A program made the translations under genes and the position numbers. DNA of 43,774 nt from a virus, in the IMG/VR virus record IMGVR_UViG_3300047174_000108, positions 1 through 43,774 of that record. One strand, 5' to 3'. How positions within the stretch are numbered: the stretch's first letter is position 1; every line of letters begins with the position of its first letter. Below, one piece after another: positions 30,100 through 39,184 of this stretch. Below the pieces are notes generated by a model, which was not told where the DNA came from, searched no databases, and worked only from the letters and a program-made list of their open reading frames with translations.

Positions 30100-31996
30100 C
30101 CCGCAGATGGCAGACGAGCCCGCCACCATGCTGGACGCGGCTTTGGCGATGGCCGCGCGCAGGCTGCGCGTGTTCCCCTTGGCGCCAGGGACCAAGGATC
30201 GGCCCTTGATCAAGGACTGGCCCGAGTTCGCCACCACAGACGAGGCGATAATCCGCAAGGTATGGACGCGGTTCCCAGACGCCAATGTGGCGATCCTTTG
30301 CGACGACATGATCGTGATCGACGTTGACGTGAAAGGCGGCAAGCCTGGCATGGCGTCGCTGATCGACCTGGATCTCGATCTCAACACTTTCACCGTCAGA
30401 ACCCCTACAGGAGGGCTGCATGTCTACTTCACCGGACCCAACGTCAAGAACAGTGTTGGTCGAATTGGGCCGGGATTGGATATTCGATCCAGACACGGGT
30501 ATGTGGTCGCTCCAGGTTCCCGAACAGATGCAGGGACGTATACTGTCTCTAACAATTCAGCCATTATGCGTGCTGAACCGGGTCTTCTTGAACGTTGCTC
30601 CGCCGTCGCGCTCACCGTGGTGGAAGGCGGCCTCTCATTGGATGTTTCCGACACCGAGGATGCGATCGCGCGCGCAACACACTTCCTAAGCGTCGAGGCC
30701 GAGCCCGCCATACAGGGCCAAGGCGGAGATGCCAAGACGCTGAAGACCGCCATGGCCCTGAAGGATATGGGCCTTTCCCAGGGCGCGGCCTTCGACTTGA
30801 TGGCGGAGCACTGGAACGATCGCTGCGACCCGCCATGGCTGCTCGACGAGCTGAGGACTAAGGTTCAGAACGCCTACCGCTACGGGCTCTTGCCGCCTGG
30901 CGTGAGCGCGCCTGAGCACCAGTTCAAGACGGTCGCCGTGGAGCAACCCGCCGCGGCGCCATCGCCCTGGTATCACCACGGCGACCCCTGGTCGTTTGAC
31001 TTCTCCTGGCTGTTCCACAAGCTGCTACCCGCCGTCGGCGTGGCTGTCGTCGAGGGAGAAAGCCAAGTCGGCAAGAGCTTCTTCATCCTGGAGCTGGCGC
31101 GCTGCCTCGCGACTGGAACCCCGATATTCGGCACACCGCCCGAGGAGCGCGGCGGCACGCTGCTGCTCTACGCTGGCACGGAGGGAAGCGGGATCGAGGA
31201 GCGCATGATGGCTCTGCGCGAGGCGGACAGGCTCCCCATCGCCTTCCGCGCCATCACGTCCTCCCTGGCCACCGCTGGCGCCCTAGCGGCCCTGCAGGAC
31301 GACATCGAAGCCAAGGCGGCGCAGATGCTGGCGCAGTTCGGCGTCCCGATCCGCATGGTGGTCTTTGAGACCTTGTCGGCCAGTGGTTTGCTGAAGGACG
31401 AGAACGACAACTCTGAAGCCGCTGCGGCGATCGCAATCCTAGGCAACATGTCCAAGCGCATGAACGCCCTCTTCGTCACCACCCATCACCCGCCCAAGGC
31501 CGGAAAAGGCTCCCGCGGCGCGTCGGCGATCCCTAACTCCGCCGACGTGCGGATCGAGATCACGCGCGAGAGCATGGGCTCTGTGCGGGAGGTGGCCCTG
31601 GTCAAGGCGCGCACGGCGCCGCAGCGCAAGCTCGGGAGCTACACCCTGGTCGAGGTGGAGTTGGGCCACGACAAGAAAGACCGTCCCGTGGTTAGCTGCA
31701 CCCTCTCTACCGGCGCGGTGCAGACTTCAAGCCAGAAGGTCGCTGCGCATTCGGAGCTTTTCATGCAGTGCGTCGAGCACGCCACGGTGAACGCCCAAAA
31801 GGAAGACCCCGAAGCGACGATGCCCGAAGAGTGCGACGTGCGGGACATGTTCAACAGCCGCTGCCCGATCGTGGACCGCAGCAATCGCGCCAAGGCGTAC
31901 ACCAAGGTCAAAACCTGGGCCGAACAGATGGGGGCGATTCAGATCATCCTCGACAATCACCGCACCTACATCAAGCAGAAGGAGATCGTGACGTGA
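30089..31996 (+). CDS. primase-helicase: AEP primase/polymerase plus RepA-like ATPase
   Basis: 635 residues. N-terminal bifunctional primase/polymerase domain: RRLRVFPLAPGTKDRPLIKDWPEFATT, catalytic VIDVDVKGG (Asp78, Asp80) and GGLHVYF (His111), and GYVVAPGS. A helical linker (residues 190-270) leads to a RecA-fold ATPase with GESQVGKSFFILELA (Walker A, Lys329), LLLYAGTEGSG, MVVFETLSAS (Walker B-like) and LFVTTHHPPKAGKGSRGAS, matching RepA-like/AAA_25 hexameric helicases. One protein thus primes and unwinds DNA for the family A polymerase. The C-terminal 100 residues may be a loading domain. Confidence 0.88.
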   Translation: MLADPQMADEPATMLDAALAMAARRLRVFPLAPGTKDRPLIKDWPEFATTDEAIIRKVWTRFPDANVAILCDDMIVIDVDVKGGKPGMASLIDLDLDLNTFTVRTPTGGLHVYFTGPNVKNSVGRIGPGLDIRSRHGYVVAPGSRTDAGTYTVSNNSAIMRAEPGLLERCSAVALTVVEGGLSLDVSDTEDAIARATHFLSVEAEPAIQGQGGDAKTLKTAMALKDMGLSQGAAFDLMAEHWNDRCDPPWLLDELRTKVQNAYRYGLLPPGVSAPEHQFKTVAVEQPAAAPSPWYHHGDPWSFDFSWLFHKLLPAVGVAVVEGESQVGKSFFILELARCLATGTPIFGTPPEERGGTLLLYAGTEGSGIEERMMALREADRLPIAFRAITSSLATAGALAALQDDIEAKAAQMLAQFGVPIRMVVFETLSASGLLKDENDNSEAAAAIAILGNMSKRMNALFVTTHHPPKAGKGSRGASAIPNSADVRIEITRESMGSVREVALVKARTAPQRKLGSYTLVEVELGHDKKDRPVVSCTLSTGAVQTSSQKVAAHSELFMQCVEHATVNAQKEDPEATMPEECDVRDMFNSRCPIVDRSNRAKAYTKVKTWAEQMGAIQIILDNHRTYIKQKEIVT

Positions 31997-32100
31997 AGAA
32001 GCCCACACCCAAACCGCCGAAGCCCAAGCCGCCGGCCGAACCCAGCCCCGCCAAGGAAAAGCAGGAGCGCTACGAGCGCCTGAAGGACGTGGACCTGTGA
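31993..32100 (+). CDS. 35-residue Lys/Pro-rich peptide
   Basis: GTG 31993 overlaps the primase stop (GTGA); stop 32100. KPTPKPPKPKPPAEPSPAKEK followed by a charged helix. It may be a short basic accessory peptide. Coupled to both neighbours. Low-complexity, function unknown. Confidence 0.45.
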   Translation: MKKPTPKPPKPKPPAEPSPAKEKQERYERLKDVDL

Positions 32101-32351
32101 CCGATCAATCCAGCACGCCGATCAACCGCTTTCGCGTTTTCATGGTCGATGCGACCAGCTACGACTTTTACCTTGGACCGAACCAAAGCTGGGAAGGATT
32201 CCTGGCGCAGTTGACCTCGACTGGCTGCATGATGACCAATGACATCATGATCATGCGCGACTCGATCGTGAAAATCATGCGGGTCTATGAAGGGCCTGTA
32301 GCGCCGATCGGCAACGTGATCCCGTTCCCAGAACCGAGAGGAAGCGCTTAG
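32097..32351 (+). CDS. last early gene, unknown
   Basis: 84 residues from GTG 32097. Contains FRVFMVDATSYDFYLGPNQSWEGFL and TNDIMIMRDSIVKIMRVYEGP. Alpha/beta composition without known motifs. Its stop overlaps the last minus-strand gene tail to tail, so early and late transcripts meet here. Confidence 0.6.
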   Translation: MTDQSSTPINRFRVFMVDATSYDFYLGPNQSWEGFLAQLTSTGCMMTNDIMIMRDSIVKIMRVYEGPVAPIGNVIPFPEPRGSA

Positions 32352-32566
32352 TTCATTAGCTGAGCGCGCCTCGCCTCTTCCATAGCCGCCAGGACGCGGT
32401 CCATCCCGTCCTCGCCTTTCGACCTGAGCTTGGCGCTCTCCACCCTGGCTGTGGTGGAGAGCACCGAAGCGATCACTGCCTGTTGGGTGGAGAGGATGCG
32501 CATGAAATCCTTGCCGTGCTTGTCGTAGTCCGGCTTGATCTTCATGATGTCGAGCGCCCGCTTCAT
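32348..32566 (-). CDS. last late-operon gene, helical protein
   Basis: 72 residues from ATG 32566. Meaningful sequence continues in frame upstream (VVISDEFEKLRDLAMKRALD), up to about 32600 near the end of the PurD-like gene, but no ATG, GTG or TTG is available there, so the true start is uncertain. Helical throughout (FMRILSTQQAVIASVLSTTARVESAKLR). It has the size and helical character of a small terminase subunit, yet is far from terL; that idea is speculative. Confidence 0.5.
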   Translation of the reverse strand: MKRALDIMKIKPDYDKHGKDFMRILSTQQAVIASVLSTTARVESAKLRSKGEDGMDRVLAAMEEARRAQLMN

Positions 32567-32613
32567 GGCCAGGTCGCGGAGCTTCTCGAACTCGTCGGAG
32601 ATGACGACTTCGG

Positions 32614-33936
32614 TTAGAACGTCATCCCCGTCGCGTAGCCGTGCTTCTGAACTTCGGGCAATTGCTTCTTCAGCCTGCTCCCGATATCCGGCCGCCAGAA
32701 CGGCGACGCCGGAATCTTGATCTTCTCCAAGATCCGGTACGCCTTGTTTCGCGCCTGCTGTACGCTGTCGCCCAGTCCCGTCGCCACCAGCACGTAGTCC
32801 CCCGCCGCCAGGGTCATCTTCTCGCTGACGATTTGCCCGTTCCGCTCTTGCGGCGCGGGTCCTTCCATCGCGCCACACAGGTGGACGTTCTTCTTCAGGG
32901 CCGGGGTCAGTCCGTAGAGGGGCGCCCCCATGATCTTGTCCAGCGGGGTCTTCCCGTAAGGGAACTCCGGGAGCGCCATCACCACCCCGGTCGAGATTTT
33001 GTTTAAGGAGAAGGGCCGACTGTCGCGCCCTTCTGCGAGCGAAGCCAGCCATTCTGCGTGATCTCCCTTGAGCAAGCTCTGCTGGATGTTAAACGTCGGC
33101 CACCCTGGGCGCATGGTGAACTCCAGCGGCCAAGGCGTCCCTTCTTCGTCAATGATACAGTTCACATCGACGTAGCCGCAATAGTCCAGACGCGAGAGGG
33201 CGTCTTCGAGCGGCTTCAGCACCTTGTCGGCCAAGCGCGACCTAGCGACGAAGCGCACCACCGTCCCCATCTCGCCCACGTTTGGGCCGCGGTCGCCGGC
33301 CATCAGCGACTTGAACTCCCAGTTCTCGCACCACCCCTGGCTGAAGCCGTGCGGCCCGAAGAAGGCGCCCACGGCCATCTCGCAGCCCGAGACCTTCTCC
33401 TGCAGGATGAACGCGCCCTTGTGCCGGCCGGCTCTTTTCCACCTCTCCAGCATGAAGATCAGATCGACCGGGGTTTTGGCGACGTAGCTGAGCGACTTGT
33501 CGGCCTCGTCATAGGACGGCTTGGAGACGAAAGCGCGGTTCTCTTTCTTCACGTAGGCGATGGCCGAATCGTAGTCGGAGAACTCCTTGTAGTCGGGCAC
33601 GTCGATCTTGTGCTTTTTGAACACGTCCTGCCCGGTCTTGCGGTCCAGCTCCCACTTAGCCGCCTCCTGAGTGGCGCCGACGATCCGCACGCCGCGGTCC
33701 CGCCAGGCGTCTAACTCGCGCAGGTAGATCGTGTTGTCGGCCAAGAGCACGATGTCGGCCCAGTTGATCGAGGGGCGCCAATCGCTGATGCGCCCTTTGA
33801 CTAGCCCTTTGCCGATGTTCTGGTTGCGCTCGTCCTTGCGGAAAGACCAGCGCACCTCATGACCGTCGGCCTCCATGCGCATGGCGACGCCCAGCATCCC
33901 GTCGCTGCCGTGCCGGTCCAGCAAGAGCACCCTCAC
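32614..33936 (-). CDS. PurD-like ATP-grasp ligase
   Basis: 440 residues from ATG 33936. An N-terminal Rossmann-like segment (MRVLLLDRHGSDGMLGVAMRM) and full ATP-grasp core: VGATQEAAKWELDRKTGQDVF, FVSKPSYDEADKSLSYVAK, GAFILQEKVSGCEMAVGAFFG, FEDALSRL-type linker, GYVDVNCIIDEEGTPWPLEFTMRPGWPTF (metal-binding Glu and Asn/Arg). Layout and length match phosphoribosylamine-glycine ligase (PurD). It could boost host purine synthesis, or ligate another amine substrate, for example in base modification. No other purine gene is present. Confidence 0.8.
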   Translation of the reverse strand: MRVLLLDRHGSDGMLGVAMRMEADGHEVRWSFRKDERNQNIGKGLVKGRISDWRPSINWADIVLLADNTIYLRELDAWRDRGVRIVGATQEAAKWELDRKTGQDVFKKHKIDVPDYKEFSDYDSAIAYVKKENRAFVSKPSYDEADKSLSYVAKTPVDLIFMLERWKRAGRHKGAFILQEKVSGCEMAVGAFFGPHGFSQGWCENWEFKSLMAGDRGPNVGEMGTVVRFVARSRLADKVLKPLEDALSRLDYCGYVDVNCIIDEEGTPWPLEFTMRPGWPTFNIQQSLLKGDHAEWLASLAEGRDSRPFSLNKISTGVVMALPEFPYGKTPLDKIMGAPLYGLTPALKKNVHLCGAMEGPAPQERNGQIVSEKMTLAAGDYVLVATGLGDSVQQARNKAYRILEKIKIPASPFWRPDIGSRLKKQLPEVQKHGYATGMTF

Positions 33937-33949
33937 TGGTCGCTCCTAT

Positions 33950-34252
33950 TCACCTTATGCACTTTTCGTTATAATAAACGGGTCCAAGCTGCTTGATGTC
34001 GTAAGGGTGGACATTGCCCCAAGCTTTATGAACGGGTGTAACGGGTTCATCCCTGCTGGCTATAAAGGGCCTTTTAATAAGCTGAGCACATAACTCTGCT
34101 ATACACATAGCCAATCCTTGTTGTGTGTTTTCTTCTTCAGCTTTCATTGCATAATATTTTCCGCCTTCTTCTATTTGTATGTGGACCTGCACTATTTTAT
34201 TATCTGGGTCTGTTTTGTCTGCTTGGTTTAAAACGTACGCTGAGATTTTCAT
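33950..34252 (-). CDS. AT-rich small gene, unknown
   Basis: 100 residues from ATG 34252 (ATGA overlap with the upstream stop). Contains KISAYVLNQADKTDPDNKIVQVHIQIEEGGKYYAM-type beta sheet and ENTQQGLAMCIAELCAQLI helix. Base composition is much richer in A and T than the genome average, and codons follow that. Likely acquired recently from another source. Family not recognised. Confidence 0.65.
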   Translation of the reverse strand: MKISAYVLNQADKTDPDNKIVQVHIQIEEGGKYYAMKAEEENTQQGLAMCIAELCAQLIKRPFIASRDEPVTPVHKAWGNVHPYDIKQLGPVYYNEKCIR

Positions 34253-34536
34253 TCGATACGTACTCCGTTCTTTGCGTCTATTATCGTAAATTTTAATAGC
34301 ACATCTTCTTTTCCGCATATGCCTATAAATTTTATAGGCTTTTCGTTATGAGTCCCGTGCATAAAACAATCATGTTTTCCTGGGGGGCAAGAATATATTT
34401 CTTCCCCTTTTTCAACAGACGAAATGCTGTATATATCTTCTCCTAAAATTATTTTAAAAGGCGTAAAATTTTCAACAGAAACCCATATTTCATGTAGAGA
34501 TATGACAATAGGTTTTGATACGGCTATGAGTTTCAT
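34249..34536 (-). CDS. AT-rich small gene, unknown
   Basis: 95 residues from ATG 34536, overlapping the stop of the ejection gene by ATGA. Beta-rich: SLHEIWVSVENFTPFKIILGEDIYSI, CPPGKHDCFMHGTH, KFIGICGKEDVLLKFTI. Strongly AT-rich like its downstream partner; the two look like a single inserted unit of about 590 bp in the late operon. Confidence 0.65.
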   Translation of the reverse strand: MKLIAVSKPIVISLHEIWVSVENFTPFKIILGEDIYSISSVEKGEEIYSCPPGKHDCFMHGTHNEKPIKFIGICGKEDVLLKFTIIDAKNGVRIE

Positions 34537-37163
34537 TGAGTGTTATCCGCTTGCCTGTCGTGCTTTAGCTTAGCCTTCCACGCTGCGCTGTCACGCTTTT
34601 TCTTGGACGCTGCCAGAGCTTCTGGTCGCGTGAGGTAGGCGCCGGCAGGCCGGACACCAGTAAAGCGCTCGAAGGGATTAAGCTTTGACCCTGGACGCGG
34701 CTTCGACGATGGCCCCAAAGACATGGGCAAAGCTTCGTCGGCTGCATACTTGCCGACTTCCGCCGCCTGTTCCGTCGCAGATCCTTGCTCGTTGCGGATC
34801 GGGTCGTTGCGAAAGTCCTTGTTGTTGTAAAGCTGCGCCGCTGTCGAAAGAGCGGGGTTGGCCTTGTTCGCGATCTCCTGCCGTGGATCACCTATGGTGA
34901 AGGCCAGGACGTCTTTCATGTAGGAGGGAATGACCGCCCGTTCGGGCTGGCCTTTGCTATCGGTGCCGCCCGTTCGATAAGCGAACCAGTCCATGCCTTC
35001 CGGCATCTGGCCGGTGTGTAAATATGTCGCGATCCCATTCTGAATAGCCGTGAGGCCCACGAGAGCAGCGACATAGGCGGTCTTATCGGTGACGCCTTTG
35101 CCCTCGACCAAGCCTTTCAGCGATTCGGGAATCTGCACGACGCCGCCGCCGATTTCCCGCACGGTGCCGAGGTTCCAGGAGGGTGATAGCATAAGAAGCT
35201 GTGCGATTTGGAAGCCCGATTTGTGCCAGAAGTTATTGTTCACGACCAATTCGCCGAAGCGGTTGTCGATGTTGTCTGCCAACCGCTGGCCGTAGCGCAA
35301 CTGCTCCTGCGGCGTGGCGTTAGGGTTAGCTTGCAGAAAATCCTCCATACCCTTGGCCCAGGCACCGCGCTTCATGTTCGGAACGTAGTGCTCAAAAATC
35401 GGTGCGGCTGCGCTTTGAATGATGTTGCCGGCAAGGTCGATCGATCCTCTGATAGGCTTCTCTTTCACGCCTTTCAGGGCGTCGCCTAGGTCTCGCTTCA
35501 GTGTTCCGCGTAGGGTTGAAGACAGAAGCGACGTGCCGCGCCGCGTCGCATATATCTTGTCCATGTTGAGCCGCTGACCGGATCGTTCGTAAAGAACGTT
35601 GACTTTAGCGTCTAAGCCGCTGATCGGCGCGCGCCCTAAGATCTGGTCTTTCATCTTGGCCCCGCGCATCGCCGTCCGAACCGGCGCGAAAGGCGTGGCT
35701 GCTAGGCTCTTTGCGGCTCCAACAACATCACCGCGCGACCCCTTTTTGATAGCCCTGGCTATCTCGGAGACCATGCCTTCTTCGCCCATCACCGTGGCAT
35801 GGAAGGCTGATAGGCCAAGCTTGAGCTGCACCAAGCCGTTGGAAGCGGCGCGTGCGCCGCGGTAAAAGGGGCCGACGTCACCTTGATCGAGACCCTTGGA
35901 GAGGTGGTTGTTATAGACTCGCGCCGCACCTTCTGGGGCGAAGAGCTGCTTGCCGGGCTGCGATCCTACGACCTTGCCCTTCTCCATAACGCGCACCGCT
36001 GGCTCGGATGTCTTCATACCTTTCAGCGGAACCCAACCTTCAGGTTGCGTCCCCGGCACAAACATCTTGGCCCCGATCTCCTTGGCGCTTTTCATGCCGT
36101 CAAGAATTTCATGTGCGCCGAGGTAGCGAGCCATGTTGTCGGCGTAGGCGGTCATAGCGTCCAGGGGGTTTTTGTAGCGCGGGGTTAGGCCTGCGTTCAG
36201 CCCGTCTTCATAAGTCGGCAAAGAGCGCGTTCGAAGGTTACGACCGGAACCTTGTTTACCGCCATAAATTGCACGCTCGACGTCTTCCGGCTTTTGCTCC
36301 CACATACGCGCGTAATAGTCCTGCACAAAGTTAGGCCCGCCCGTGCTTGAGCTGAATACGGTCTCTATTTGCTTACGATATGCCTGGGCCACTTCGCGTA
36401 TCGCATCAGCCGCCGGCCGTAGTTTGTCGGAAATAGTCGCCTTGCCTGCGCTTCTGTTCTCCACATAGTGAATCAAAGCAAGCTGTTCCTGAGGGGAGGC
36501 GTTGCCGACGACACGCTGGTGCTGGCCAAGGGTGTAGGCGGCCTTATCCGCTTCTAGGCCTCGCTTTCCAAGGATTGACTTGTGCAGCTCGACCGCAGCC
36601 CTGGCGTGATCGTCTACAGTCCCAGGGGAAAAGATCTTCTCTGCTGCACCTGTCGCGCCCTTGGCCGCCCTCAGTGCTTCTTCCGCTGCCTTCGGCGCAG
36701 CCTTGGCCGCCATCTCAGGCCCGAACACGCCCGCCGCAGCGTCAGCCGTGTTGCCTACCAGCCGGCCAGCCACAGAACCTTCGCCGATGGCCTTTTCGAT
36801 GGGCTGGCCCACGACGTTGTGTACCGCGCCGCCGACCGCCGCAAAGGGGTAGCCCGCAACGTCCAGGGTTGTTTTGGCGACGCGCCCGATCTTCTTCCAG
36901 TCCGTTTGACTCTTAGGCCCGGTGAAGTCTTCCTTGATCGCTTCGTTGGCCTGGCGCTGACCTTCGACGGCGGCTTTAGGGATTTCAGCGAAGCGGTCGG
37001 CTACCTTGCCGACGAAGTCCCACACCCCGCCACTGTTCTCCTTGGGTGCCGGTGGCGGCGCTTTGGGCGCTGCAGCAGGTGAAGCGGGCGTACCGACCGA
37101 AGCCCAGGGATCGGCTTTATCAGAAGGGGCAACAGTGCCGATGGCGGCCCACGGATCGGCCAC
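34533..37163 (-). CDS. large ejection / internal virion protein
   Basis: 876 residues from ATG 37163. Begins with a duplicated DPWA(A/S)(I/V)GT motif and Pro/Ala linker, then Ala-rich helices and amphipathic stretches. A charged C-terminus (KKKRDSAAWKAKLKHDRQ) ends the protein. Late position after two Gln/Ala-rich proteins and size fit the largest of the three ejection proteins of P22/T7-like podoviruses, which form a DNA conduit through the cell envelope. Membrane-inserting segments near residues 660-710 (LLMLSPSWNLG, VAALVGLTAIQNGIATYL) support this. No lytic transglycosylase motif seen. Confidence 0.72.
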   Translation of the reverse strand: MADPWAAIGTVAPSDKADPWASVGTPASPAAAPKAPPPAPKENSGGVWDFVGKVADRFAEIPKAAVEGQRQANEAIKEDFTGPKSQTDWKKIGRVAKTTLDVAGYPFAAVGGAVHNVVGQPIEKAIGEGSVAGRLVGNTADAAAGVFGPEMAAKAAPKAAEEALRAAKGATGAAEKIFSPGTVDDHARAAVELHKSILGKRGLEADKAAYTLGQHQRVVGNASPQEQLALIHYVENRSAGKATISDKLRPAADAIREVAQAYRKQIETVFSSSTGGPNFVQDYYARMWEQKPEDVERAIYGGKQGSGRNLRTRSLPTYEDGLNAGLTPRYKNPLDAMTAYADNMARYLGAHEILDGMKSAKEIGAKMFVPGTQPEGWVPLKGMKTSEPAVRVMEKGKVVGSQPGKQLFAPEGAARVYNNHLSKGLDQGDVGPFYRGARAASNGLVQLKLGLSAFHATVMGEEGMVSEIARAIKKGSRGDVVGAAKSLAATPFAPVRTAMRGAKMKDQILGRAPISGLDAKVNVLYERSGQRLNMDKIYATRRGTSLLSSTLRGTLKRDLGDALKGVKEKPIRGSIDLAGNIIQSAAAPIFEHYVPNMKRGAWAKGMEDFLQANPNATPQEQLRYGQRLADNIDNRFGELVVNNNFWHKSGFQIAQLLMLSPSWNLGTVREIGGGVVQIPESLKGLVEGKGVTDKTAYVAALVGLTAIQNGIATYLHTGQMPEGMDWFAYRTGGTDSKGQPERAVIPSYMKDVLAFTIGDPRQEIANKANPALSTAAQLYNNKDFRNDPIRNEQGSATEQAAEVGKYAADEALPMSLGPSSKPRPGSKLNPFERFTGVRPAGAYLTRPEALAASKKKRDSAAWKAKLKHDRQADNTQ

Positions 37164-37168
37164 GGCGC

Positions 37169-38332
37169 TTACCTAACCCAAACCCTAGGATCGTTAGGCT
37201 TTTTAAAGTACGCACCTTTCGGCAAGTTGTTTGCCTCATCAGGGGTTTTGGGAGTGTAAGGGTTGCTTTGAGACCCAAGGCCGCCGGGGTCCTTGCCGCC
37301 TGCGCTTACGGTAGCGGCTCGTACCCGCCCTTCAGCCCCTGTCTGGGCCACACTCTGCGCGGAAGAGCCGCGTACCTTTGCGCCTTCGAGGCTCTTGTCC
37401 GCGGCATACTTCCGGGCGCCGGCATTGGTCCCGGCCACCGCTTCTTGCGCTCCTGCACGGATGCCGGCGGCGCCCACCGTCGCGCCAGCCCGCGTTTTAG
37501 CGGTGCTCTCTTGGGCTTTAGCCCTGGCCGCCTCGACGTCCTTGGCAGCTTGCGCCCGTATATCGGCGATCTTCTGAGCCGATTCGGCGCGGACCTGGGC
37601 GAGCTCCATGGCGTTCTGCGCCTTCTGCGCCGCGATCTGCCCCTCCATGCGAACCTTCATTTCGCCGACTTCGGACTGCATCAAGGCGCGCTGCTCGGGC
37701 TCCAAGCCTTTCATCATCTCAATGCGGTTTTGCACTGCGGCCATCATGACCTGCGGCGTCGCGCCGGGGTTGGCGCGCTGGATGTCCGTCGCGATGGACT
37801 TCAGCGTCTTCTGCATGTCCATGGCGAAGCCTTGGCCGCTGGGCGACGCAATGCCGCTCATGCCATCGGCTTGCGGAGGTTGGCCGCCAGGAGCCCCGCC
37901 TGGGCTGGGCGGCGCGCCTTGCTGCGGCGGGGCCATTGGCGTCGCGCCGGGCATAGGCGTCGGCGTGAGGCCGCCTTGAGGCTGCGGCGGCCCTGCCTGA
38001 GGTGGTGGAGCGGCTTGGGGACCAGGGACACTGGGCTGCCCTGGCGCCGTGGCCTGCGACCCCTGGGGCGCGGCGGGAGGTGGCCCGCCGCCCATGACGC
38101 CTTGCGGCATCGGCGTCGCGCCGGGGATAGGCGGCTGGCCTTGCGGCGCTCCGCCGCCATCGGGCTGCAACAGCGCCTTTAGATTGGCGGCGGCGCCCTG
38201 CTGGGCGGCTATGGCCGCCTGCAGCCTCGTCTTGTTCTCTTGGATCGCTTGCTGCTTTTGACGCAGGTCCGCGCCTTGGGTAGCGCCTTGCGCCGCCCCT
38301 CCAGCAAAAGATCCAATCGTCAGTCCCGGCAT
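37169..38332 (-). CDS. ejection protein, Gln/Pro/Gly-rich
   Basis: 387 residues from ATG 38332. The N-terminus (LTIGSFAGGAAQGA) is followed by a helix (LRQKQQAIQENKTRLQAAIAAQQG), a long Pro/Gly/Gln-rich linker (residues 55-160), then a long Ala/Glu/Lys coiled-coil region (residues 200-290; AQVRAESAQKIADIRAQAAKD) and a Gly-rich end. Composition is typical of podoviral internal virion proteins. Sits between two similar genes. Confidence 0.68.
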   Translation of the reverse strand: MPGLTIGSFAGGAAQGATQGADLRQKQQAIQENKTRLQAAIAAQQGAAANLKALLQPDGGGAPQGQPPIPGATPMPQGVMGGGPPPAAPQGSQATAPGQPSVPGPQAAPPPQAGPPQPQGGLTPTPMPGATPMAPPQQGAPPSPGGAPGGQPPQADGMSGIASPSGQGFAMDMQKTLKSIATDIQRANPGATPQVMMAAVQNRIEMMKGLEPEQRALMQSEVGEMKVRMEGQIAAQKAQNAMELAQVRAESAQKIADIRAQAAKDVEAARAKAQESTAKTRAGATVGAAGIRAGAQEAVAGTNAGARKYAADKSLEGAKVRGSSAQSVAQTGAEGRVRAATVSAGGKDPGGLGSQSNPYTPKTPDEANNLPKGAYFKKPNDPRVWVR

Positions 38333-38338
38333 GGCGTC

Positions 38339-39184
38339 CTAGATGAAAGCGAAGGAAAGGAGGCTGCCGAACGCTTGGCCTAGTCCGGCGGACTGGGCGT
38401 TCGACTGCGCGTTGTTGGTGGCGGCGGCGTTGTCCGCGCCCTGCGTAGCGGACTGGCCGATCTGCAAATAGCTAGCGTCGTTTCCGACCGCCGCTTGGGT
38501 CAGCGCATCAGAAGCGTTGGTGCCGGCCACTTGGTTATTCAGCGCGGTCGCGTCCGCGGTCTGCTGGCTAAGGTACGTCTGGCTGGGCGCGGCGCTGGTC
38601 TGCGCGATCGTGTCGAGGCCCTGGGCGCCCAAGGTGGATGCGCCGAAATAAGCGGAGCCCGCCGTGCCTTCTAGCTGCGACAGCGCCGCGATGGCGGCGG
38701 CCTGGCGCGACTGCTGCTGCTGCTCCCATGTCAGGTTGAAGTTCTGCGTCGCTTGGCCGCTGACGCCTGCAGCAAAAGGCGATCCTGCCACGCCGTTCTG
38801 GGCATTGGCGACATTTTGCTGATCTTGGGTGGCGGTGAGCTGCTGGTTGTAGAGCGCGCTCTGCGGGTCGTACCCTGTGGCCATGGTTGCTGGCGCATAA
38901 GCGGCGGCGAGATTGCCGAGGCCCTGCAGAGATGAAGCGCCCTGGAACTGGCCGGCGGCCACGCCTTGGCCGGCCTGCGCCACCTGCCCCGCGCCGGCTT
39001 GCGCCTGGGCGTAATAAGGATTGCTCATCACGTTGGACGTGATCTGCTGGTACTGAGGCGCGACCTGGGAGTAGAGCGCCTGGCCAGCGCCGCTCAACTG
39101 GCTATTGTCGCTTTGGTAGTTGGCGTCAGCGGCGGCCTGGCCGGTCGGCTGGTACGGCGTCGGGGCGTTTTCTCCGCTGCTCAT
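38339..39184 (-). CDS. ejection protein, Gln/Ala-rich
   Basis: 281 residues from ATG 39184; overlaps the GNAT gene end by 59 bases. It is composed mainly of Ala, Gln, Ser, Asn and Gly, with repeated QAQAGAGQVAQAGQG-like segments and NFNLTWEQQQQSRQAAAIAAL. Ends in a hydrophobic FGSLLSFAFI. First of three consecutive ejection-type genes. No enzymatic motif. Confidence 0.68.
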   Translation of the reverse strand: MSSGENAPTPYQPTGQAAADANYQSDNSQLSGAGQALYSQVAPQYQQITSNVMSNPYYAQAQAGAGQVAQAGQGVAAGQFQGASSLQGLGNLAAAYAPATMATGYDPQSALYNQQLTATQDQQNVANAQNGVAGSPFAAGVSGQATQNFNLTWEQQQQSRQAAAIAALSQLEGTAGSAYFGASTLGAQGLDTIAQTSAAPSQTYLSQQTADATALNNQVAGTNASDALTQAAVGNDASYLQIGQSATQGADNAAATNNAQSNAQSAGLGQAFGSLLSFAFI

